Shown: piece by piece, positions 58,217 to 64,000 of the stretch
Numbering within the stretch: the first letter of the stretch is position 1
Layout of the letters: each line of letters opens with the position of its first letter
Origin: Thalassospira lucentensis
GTDB taxonomy: Bacteria > Pseudomonadota > Alphaproteobacteria > Rhodospirillales > Thalassospiraceae
DNA length: 64,000 nt
Assembly: GCF_011806425.1 (NCBI RefSeq)
Contig: NZ_JAATOV010000008.1
Coordinates: forward strand, 124,001 to 188,000
Direction of reading: 5' to 3'
Made by a program: the position numbers and the translations under genes
Notes under the pieces: generated by a model
What the model was told of the DNA's origin: nothing
What the model saw: only the letters and a program-made list of their open reading frames with translations
Databases searched by the model: none

Positions 58217-59677
58217 ATGCAAGCCAAACCACGTTCGATACTTATTCGCGCGGCACTTTTGATTGGGGTCACCAGTTTGACCGCATGCCAGTCGGTGGGG
58301 CCCGATTATACCGCGCCAACATTTGATATGTTCGACGCCTACAAACCCGAAATACCAACGATTACCAGCAACCGCTCCCAACAGGGCCGCTGGTGGGAAA
58401 CGACAACCGATCCGATCTTGCAAAAGCTCATCGCCGAGGGGGTCGCCGCCAACATCGATCTTAAAATCGCGATTAGCCGCATTCGCGCCGCCGCGGCAAC
58501 CGCACGCGGTGTCGCTGGCGATAACGGTGCAAAGGTCGGGGCCAATGCAAAAGGCACTGCCGAAACGTCGACCTCCAGCCGGGCATCAGGCAGCCGGGTG
58601 GATGATCTGGGCTTTAGCACGGGCCTTGATCTTTCATGGACGGCGGATGTTTGGGGTGGGCAGGCCCGCGAAGAACAAGGGGCCGAGGCCGATTACCTTG
58701 AACAGGTCTACCTGCGCGAAGACGTCTATCGCGTGATGATTGGCGATATTATCCGCAATTATATCGAATTGCGCGGCACCCAAAAACGTCAGGAAATGTT
58801 GCGCAGTTCCCTTGATCTGCAACGCCAAACCAGCGACATCGTGCGTGTGCGTCAACAAACCGGTCTGGCATCCGAACTTGATCTTTCGCGCGCCCGCGCC
58901 GAAGTCGCCGATATCGAGGCAAGTCTACCCGCCCTGCAAACCCAAATTGACCGATCGATAAATGCGATTTCCATTTTGGTTGGCGCACAGCCCGGCACCC
59001 ATCGCGATTTGTTGCTGGATGTCGCCCCCTTGCCAGAATTCCAAAGTGCTCCACCGATTGGCGTACCTGCCGATCTTTTGCGCCGTCGCCCGGATGTGCG
59101 TGCGGCTGAACTGGCGTTGATTTCCGCAACCGCGCGAATCGGTGTTGAAACCGCAACGCTGTATCCTGAACTCACACTTAATGGCTCTGTCGCCTTTGGG
59201 GTGACCGGCTTTGGCACTGGGCCGATTGTCCGCACAGCGATGGCGGCCATCGGGGCGGTGATTGACGCAACGCTATATGACGGCGGGGTGCGCCGTGCAA
59301 ACATCACAGTCGCCGAAGAAGAAGCCGAACAAGCCTTCCAGAATTACCGCAAGACATTGCTGGCCGCGATTGAAGAAGTTGAAAGTGCGATTTACGGCTA
59401 TGTCGGTGCCGTGCAGCAACGCGATTCGCTGATTGCATCGGTGCGCTATCACCGGGATGCCTTCGAACAATCGCGCGTGCGCTATGTACAGGGGCTTTCG
59501 AACTTTTTGGACGTCCTCGATTCTCAGCGCAGCCTGACCAGTTCTCAACAATCGCTTGCCGATGCCCAAACCGATCTGGAACTGGAAACCATCAATCTCT
59601 ATAGCGCGGTGGGCTTAAGCGTTGAAGACGTTGAACGCTATGCCGATCAAAACGGTGTTGAGCTCATTAACGGCTAA
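58217..59677 (+). CDS. Outer-membrane efflux lipoprotein (NodT family)
   Basis: A 486-residue TolC-like outer-membrane channel with a lipoprotein signal peptide whose lipobox LTAC gives Cys24 after processing. Then VGPDYTAP and the paired OEP repeats (ADLLRRRPDVRAAELALISATARIG; FLDVLDSQRSLTSSQQSLADAQ) follow. ATG 58217 was chosen because it begins the signal peptide; the frame is open further upstream within the pump gene. It completes the tripartite efflux operon. Confidence 0.95.
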   Translation: MQAKPRSILIRAALLIGVTSLTACQSVGPDYTAPTFDMFDAYKPEIPTITSNRSQQGRWWETTTDPILQKLIAEGVAANIDLKIAISRIRAAAATARGVAGDNGAKVGANAKGTAETSTSSRASGSRVDDLGFSTGLDLSWTADVWGGQAREEQGAEADYLEQVYLREDVYRVMIGDIIRNYIELRGTQKRQEMLRSSLDLQRQTSDIVRVRQQTGLASELDLSRARAEVADIEASLPALQTQIDRSINAISILVGAQPGTHRDLLLDVAPLPEFQSAPPIGVPADLLRRRPDVRAAELALISATARIGVETATLYPELTLNGSVAFGVTGFGTGPIVRTAMAAIGAVIDATLYDGGVRRANITVAEEEAEQAFQNYRKTLLAAIEEVESAIYGYVGAVQQRDSLIASVRYHRDAFEQSRVRYVQGLSNFLDVLDSQRSLTSSQQSLADAQTDLELETINLYSAVGLSVEDVERYADQNGVELING

Positions 59678-59793
59678 GGTCTGTGCTGGGCTGTGCGCCA
59701 AGTCACTGTTTAACCGCATATATCAGTGAACTGTGACTTGAGTTTCTGACAGCATGCGCTAATCCTGTGGCACAATGATGCCCGAGGATTCCG

Positions 59794-60408
59794 ATGACTG
59801 GTGATCTGTTTGCCAATGAACCACCCCGCAACTTGCTGCCCTTTGATGGGCATGTCTTGTTGCTGCGTGATATTATGCCGCTCGAGGACGCAGATCGTAC
59901 ATTCGATCGGCTAATGACCAGCGTGATCTGGCAACAGGAAACCGCCCGGATTGCAGGCCGCGAAGTGGCTGTTCCACGTCTGACCGCGTGGTTTGGCGAT
60001 GTGGCCTATCGCTACAGCGGCGTCTACCACCCGGCATCCCCGTTCCCGGCCAAGGTTGCGCCGCTGCGTGATCTTGCCGAAAGTTTGGCGGGTGTTCCGT
60101 TTAATACCGTTTTGCTTAATCAGTATCGTGATGGCCGCGACAGTGTGTCATGGCATGCCGATGACGAAGATGTTCTGGGCGAAAACCCGGTGATTGCCAG
60201 TCTTTCCTTTGGGCAAGAACGCCGTTTTCATCTGCGCCATAAAACCACCGGGGATCGCATCAGCATTGATCTTCCCCACAATTCGGCCCTGATCATGGCC
60301 GGTGAAACCCAACATTACTGGCTGCATCAGCTTCCCAAAACCGCACGCCAGGTTGGGCCGCGCATTAACCTGACCTTCCGCCAAACCCATCCCGAAAAAC
60401 GCCCCTGA
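59794..60408 (+). CDS. alkB: AlkB-type 2-oxoglutarate/Fe(II) DNA repair dioxygenase
   Basis: A 204-residue demethylase that removes 1-methyladenine and 3-methylcytosine from DNA or RNA by oxidation. Iron ligands are His121, Asp123 (WHADDE) and His178 (YWLHQLP); Arg190 and Arg196 (RINLTFR) bind 2-oxoglutarate. The NQYRDGRDSVSWHADDE context resembles the ALKBH2/3-like bacterial group. The last codons and stop form the first unit of a 13-bp tandem repeat. A 3-methyladenine glycosylase lies 2.7 kb away on the other strand. Confidence 0.92.
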   Translation: MTGDLFANEPPRNLLPFDGHVLLLRDIMPLEDADRTFDRLMTSVIWQQETARIAGREVAVPRLTAWFGDVAYRYSGVYHPASPFPAKVAPLRDLAESLAGVPFNTVLLNQYRDGRDSVSWHADDEDVLGENPVIASLSFGQERRFHLRHKTTGDRISIDLPHNSALIMAGETQHYWLHQLPKTARQVGPRINLTFRQTHPEKRP

Positions 60409-60487
60409 CAAACGCCCCTGACAAACGCCCCTGACAAACGCCCCTGACAAACGGCCCTTTCGAACGGTCCTTCCGAACGGTCCTTCT
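60397..60487. repeat. 13-bp tandem repeat array
   Basis: Seven 13-base units run end to end: four identical AAACGCCCCTGAC (60397-60448), then AAACGGCCCTTTC, GAACGGTCCTTCC and GAACGGTCCTTCT. The first unit contains the last alkB codons and stop. The rest of the 60409-60808 spacer has a small CGCAC-GTGCG hairpin near 60512-60526 and no gene. Confidence 0.9.
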
Positions 60488-60808
60488 GAGCTGCGCGGAA
60501 GAACGACCCGGAACTCGCACGAAGCGTGCGCACACCGCCGCCAAGATCGGGGGAGGCCCAACCTCTGGCCTCGACTGCGTTTACCCATGCCCGAACTAAA
60601 GTCTTCCGCGCTCAGGTGCGTTACGCCGCGATATGACGCTGCCCAAAACACGCAACCGCATCCGGCGGTCTGTCTTACGGCAATGTCTTGTGGCAAGATG
60701 CCGATGCTTTTGGCTATAGTCCTTTAAGCATCAAAGCAGTGCCATTGTCTTTGCGAACGGCAACGGGCAAGGCAATGACACGATCACGGGTTTGGGGTAC
60801 GGGACGTA

Positions 60809-61858
60809 ATGGCGGCAAAGCGCGTAAAACTTCTGGATGTTGCCAAGGCGGCCGGGGTGTCGCAAGGAACGGCATCCAACGCGTTTGGCAAACCCGATCT
60901 TGTGCGCAAAGAAGTCCGCGACCGCATTTTTGCCGCTGCCAAGGAACTTGGCTATCGCGGGCCACATGTAATGGCCCGGATGTTGCGCACTGGCAAGGCT
61001 GGCGCGCTCGGTGTGGTTTTTCCCGATAATCTTGAATATGCCTTTTCCGATCCGGTGGCGATTGAGTTGCTGCGCGGCATTGGGCGCGAATGTGCGCGCC
61101 ATGGGGTGAATGTCATGATCATCTCGGCGGAAAACCCGCAACAGGCAATTGCCGCGGTCAATAATGCCGCGGTCGATGCTTTTCTGGTGCATTGCTATTC
61201 TGATGATAACGACATCATTTCCGCCATTCAGCGCCGCAACCAACCCTTGATCAGCATTGATACCGACATTGCCGGGGCGGCGGGGGCCGTCTTGCTCAAT
61301 GATCATGCAGCGGCCAAAACGGCCGCGACCCATTTGCTGGAATGCGGGGCGCGCAAATTTGCCATTCTGTCCTTGCAGGCGACCGAACATGATCATTTCG
61401 GCCCGATGAATGCCAACCGTGTCGGCGCGGCCAGCCATCGCGTGGTGCGTGAACGCATGGCGGGCTATCACGATGCCCTGCAAGCGGCGGGCATTTCACC
61501 AACCGAAATTATCCACATTGAATGCGATAACCAGTCCGATCACAGTGCAAAAATGACGGTCGATCTTTTGACCCAGCACCCGGAAATTGACGGCATTCTC
61601 GCCATGTCCGATGTGATTGCCATCGGCGCGCTGGATGGTGCCCGTGCGGTGGGGCGTAAGGTGCCGAATGATCTTAAGGTCATTGGAATTGACGGCATTG
61701 TCGCAGGCGAACGCACCGACCCCCCGCTTTCGTCGGTCCGCCAAGATTCGGTGGAAAAAGGCCGCCTGGCCGCCGAAATGGCGCTTGGCGATGACACTGC
61801 CCGCACCATCACCCTCGAAACCGGCCTCCTCGTGCGCGGCTCGACCAAAATCGGTTAG
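60809..61858 (+). CDS. LacI family transcriptional regulator
   Basis: A 349-residue LacI/GalR regulator: N-terminal DNA-binding domain (VKLLDVAKAAGVSQGTASNAFGKPDLVRKEVRDRIFAAAKELGYRG) and a periplasmic-binding-protein-like effector domain (GALGVVFPDN, DGILAMSDVIAIGALDGARAVGRKVPNDLKVIGIDG). No sugar transport or catabolic operon is adjacent, so the ligand and targets are unknown. It is convergent with the glycosyltransferase, 11 bases apart. Confidence 0.93.
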   Translation: MAAKRVKLLDVAKAAGVSQGTASNAFGKPDLVRKEVRDRIFAAAKELGYRGPHVMARMLRTGKAGALGVVFPDNLEYAFSDPVAIELLRGIGRECARHGVNVMIISAENPQQAIAAVNNAAVDAFLVHCYSDDNDIISAIQRRNQPLISIDTDIAGAAGAVLLNDHAAAKTAATHLLECGARKFAILSLQATEHDHFGPMNANRVGAASHRVVRERMAGYHDALQAAGISPTEIIHIECDNQSDHSAKMTVDLLTQHPEIDGILAMSDVIAIGALDGARAVGRKVPNDLKVIGIDGIVAGERTDPPLSSVRQDSVEKGRLAAEMALGDDTARTITLETGLLVRGSTKIG

Positions 61859-61869
61859 GTTTTTAGGCG

Positions 61870-63024
61870 TTACACAGGAAAATTAAAGTCCGGTAAATCG
61901 CGGTTTCCGGCTAAACCGTCCCATAGCGCAAGGTAACGGTCATTCATCGCTGCAAGGCTGTAATGATCGATAATGCGTTGGCGGGCAGCCGCTTTGCGCT
62001 GCTCTTTCTGTGCCGGGTCTTCTGACAGCAATTCTGACATCGCACGTGCCAGTTTTTCCGGTGCGTTTAGGGGCACCGTTTTGCCAGTGCCGCCCAGAAT
62101 ATCCGCAACGTCGCCAACATCATTGCCAATCGCCGGAACGCCGCATGCCATCGCTTCGCCAATTACATTGGGGAACCCCTCGCCAAAGCTTGACGATAAA
62201 ACCGCGATATCAAATGCGGGCACCAGCTTGGCAACGTCCCGCCGGAGGCCAAGGGCGGAAACATGACCGGTCAATTCAGCGGGAATTGGCAGATCATCTG
62301 TTTTATCCCCGACAAGAACCAAATGAATATCATGGCCGTGCTGGCGTGCCTTTTGAACGGCAGAAAACAGGGTGGCATGGTCCTTGGCCGGGTCTTTGCG
62401 CGCGACCATGCCGACGATGGATTTGTTGGAGGCTATATTAAGCTCGTCGCAAAGGCGTTGCTTGGTGGTCGGATCAGGTTGCCATTCTTGTGTATCAAAC
62501 CCGTTGGGCAGATACGCCCAGCGTTTTGGATGATATCCACATTTAAGATGGTGACGTTGTCCCGCATGGGAATTTGCCGCAATGACCGCCGGGCACGAAG
62601 ATAATCTCGCCAGCAGTTTTAAAACAATTTTGGTCGACCGGCCATATTGCGACAGGTCCATTTCCGCACAGCGAATATTCCACGCCAACCGTTTGCTACC
62701 TCGTCCCGAAAGGATGGTGGCAAGGGTGCTGATGAAATCAGAATGATACAGCCAGGACATGATGGCATCGGGTTTATGGCGGCGCATCAATCGGGCCAGT
62801 TTGATAATGGCACCGGGCAAGTCACGTGGACCTGCCGTCATGCCAAGACAATGCAGCTCGACGCCGGCTTGGCGCAAATCCGGGCCATAGACACCTTCGG
62901 CCATCAACGACACGACGATTTGTTTTGGGCCGTCTGTCTGGGCATTGTGGCACGCAATTCGGGTCAGAACGCGTTCCGCGCCCCCGGCGTCAAGTTCATT
63001 GATGATGTGCATTACGGTTGCCAT
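61870..63024 (-). CDS. Glycosyltransferase family 4-like
   Basis: A 384-residue GT-B fold glycosyltransferase. The N-terminal ELDAGGAERVLTRIA glycine-rich loop and C-terminal SSSFGEGFPNVIGEAMACGVPAIGNDVGDVADI (EX7E motif) are typical of retaining GT4 enzymes using nucleotide sugars, for polysaccharide or glycolipid synthesis at the inner membrane. No other sugar-polymer genes lie beside it, so the acceptor is unknown. It begins 40 bases after the tag stop on the same strand. Confidence 0.92.
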   Translation of the reverse strand: MATVMHIINELDAGGAERVLTRIACHNAQTDGPKQIVVSLMAEGVYGPDLRQAGVELHCLGMTAGPRDLPGAIIKLARLMRRHKPDAIMSWLYHSDFISTLATILSGRGSKRLAWNIRCAEMDLSQYGRSTKIVLKLLARLSSCPAVIAANSHAGQRHHLKCGYHPKRWAYLPNGFDTQEWQPDPTTKQRLCDELNIASNKSIVGMVARKDPAKDHATLFSAVQKARQHGHDIHLVLVGDKTDDLPIPAELTGHVSALGLRRDVAKLVPAFDIAVLSSSFGEGFPNVIGEAMACGVPAIGNDVGDVADILGGTGKTVPLNAPEKLARAMSELLSEDPAQKEQRKAAARQRIIDHYSLAAMNDRYLALWDGLAGNRDLPDFNFPV

Positions 63025-63064
63025 ACCAAGCCTATAGCAGCCCTGATGCCATTCGAACAGATGG

Positions 63065-63700
63065 CTATTTGCTCAGTTCGCGGTGGCGATAACAGTCAAG
63101 CGTGTGGTCCATGACAAGGCCGGTGGCTTGGAGGAATGAATAGATGATGGTGGTGCCAACAAATTTCATGCCGCGCTTTTTAAGGTCTTTGGACAGTGCA
63201 TCACTTAATTCGGTCGATACCGGGACATCGGCCATGGTCGGCCAATGGTTGATCAGCGGTGTGCCGCCAACGAATTTCCAGACATAGGAATCGAAGCTGC
63301 CGAACTCTTTTTGGATCTCAATGAATATTCGCGCATTTTGAATAGTCGCGGCTATTTTTAATTTATTTCGAATAATCCCGGGATCGGCCAAAAGCGCTTC
63401 TTGCTTGGCCGCATCATAGGAAGCGACCTTTTGCACATCGAAATCATCAAATGCCGCCCGATAGGTGTCCCGCCGCGCCAAAATGGTCAGCCAACTTAAT
63501 CCGGCCTGCGCACCTTCCAGGATCAGCATTTCAAAAAACAGCCGATCATCATGGACCGGAACACCCCACTCAGTATCGTGATAATCGACATAAAATGGTT
63601 TGTCCGCATGGGTCACTGCCCAGCCACATCTTGGGGCAGACATTGAGCCACACCCTTTATTATCCCCTTGGTTTTCGTCATTTTTGGGTGTGGTGGTCAT
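63065..63700 (-). CDS. tag: DNA-3-methyladenine glycosylase I
   Basis: A 211-residue Tag-type glycosylase removing 3-methyladenine from DNA. Signatures are RCGWA, the zinc-binding YHDTEWGVPVHDD, FEMLILEGAQAGLSWLTILARRD, and MDHTLDCYRH near the C-terminus with the second zinc His and Cys. ATG 63700 or a later Met before SAPRCGW is the likely start; the frame runs to 63757. It is followed by the glycosyltransferase. Confidence 0.95.
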   Translation of the reverse strand: MTTTPKNDENQGDNKGCGSMSAPRCGWAVTHADKPFYVDYHDTEWGVPVHDDRLFFEMLILEGAQAGLSWLTILARRDTYRAAFDDFDVQKVASYDAAKQEALLADPGIIRNKLKIAATIQNARIFIEIQKEFGSFDSYVWKFVGGTPLINHWPTMADVPVSTELSDALSKDLKKRGMKFVGTTIIYSFLQATGLVMDHTLDCYRHRELSK

Positions 63701-64000
63701 TGCATGTGTCTCCGATGAGTGGTCAACCTTTTTGGCTGTAACGGCGCCGGCGGGCAAGAGGGGATCGCCACTTTAATGGTTTCTCCTGACAGTTTTAGAC
63801 GGGATCAGCGGGGTGTGACGCCTACATTTAATTGTATGAGGATTTATATTGATGCAATCATGAGTGGGTGATTGGCATCACAAGGGGCGTAAAAATGCGC
63901 CGGAAAGGCGGAAAATCAATGCTCTGCGCTTGCGTTGTGCGCCATTGCCGACTAGGTTTTGCAGCATCAAAACATATCTCCGGGCAGATTATGCAAATCT
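63701..64000. other. Terminal region upstream of tag
   Basis: About 300 bases to the window end, presumably with the tag promoter on the minus strand. No convincing reading frame, hairpin or repeat was seen. Confidence 0.5.

Noticed and set aside
60397..60487. Possible CRISPR array
   Set aside because: The units are contiguous 13-base repeats without spacers and no cas genes are present.

Overview
The window reads as a chromosomal segment of an alphaproteobacterium, most like the Rhodospirillales and in particular Thalassospira. This is an inference from gene content and style: an F1 operon atpHAGDC without Fo genes beside it, a priA and fructose-6-phosphate aldolase neighbourhood, a DUF484-xerC pair, NodT-type efflux, AzlCD, and GC-rich coding sequence with many ATG/GTG starts and ATGA overlaps. 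No rRNA, tRNA, CRISPR array, transposase or phage gene was found.

Layout. 1-2.3 kb: two LuxR-type regulators, at least one with a clearly degenerate receiver, around a small secreted protein. 3-5.3 kb: NAD synthesis (nadA, nadC, a NUDIX hydrolase). 5.8-9.8 kb: small unknowns, a PuuA-like glutamine synthetase, SnoaL-like, methyltransferase, GST and YrhK genes. 9.9-14.7 kb: xerC, DUF484, fsa, priA. 14.8-16.7 kb: a periplasmic binding protein, a MazG-like gene and a GST-like gene. 17.1-22.1 kb: atpHAGDC ending in a strong terminator. 22-25.3 kb: an orphan FtsX-type permease and a CheY-like regulator. 25.6-30.1 kb: ccmF-ccmI and a cation diffusion facilitator. 30.2-34.8 kb: ribonucleotide reductase nrdAB behind a cobalamin riboswitch. 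34.9-35.9 kb: phoH with a structured, terminator-containing leader. 36-39.9 kb: arsenic resistance (arsR, ACR3, ArsJ-type gap, arsJ). 40.2-41.8 kb: prfC. 42-46.5 kb: an AT-rich accessory cassette. 46.5-53.5 kb: azlCD, LysR, agmatinase, AraC, and a chemoreceptor. 53.9-59.7 kb: an RND efflux operon. 59.8-63.7 kb: alkB, LacI, a glycosyltransferase and tag.

Two areas stand out. The first is the three-gene cassette at 42011-46507. It encodes a C5-cytosine DNA methyltransferase, a protein with two GHKL ATPase modules (HSP90/MutL-like at the N-terminus, histidine-kinase-like at the C-terminus), and a receiver protein with an unrecognised C-terminal domain. The genes are tightly coupled, visibly AT-richer than their surroundings, and inserted between housekeeping genes. 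It looks like a methylation-linked signalling or defence module and matches no named system I can recall.

The second is nrdAB. The NrdB lacks the radical tyrosine (Phe170), as in class Ic enzymes, and the operon carries a complete cobalamin riboswitch, a ribosome-site hairpin and possible NrdR boxes. This suggests a B12-independent reductase that is shut off when B12 is available, presumably for use with a B12-dependent enzyme elsewhere in the genome. The phoH leader, with an intrinsic terminator directly before the ribosome-binding site, is a further candidate cis-regulatory RNA.
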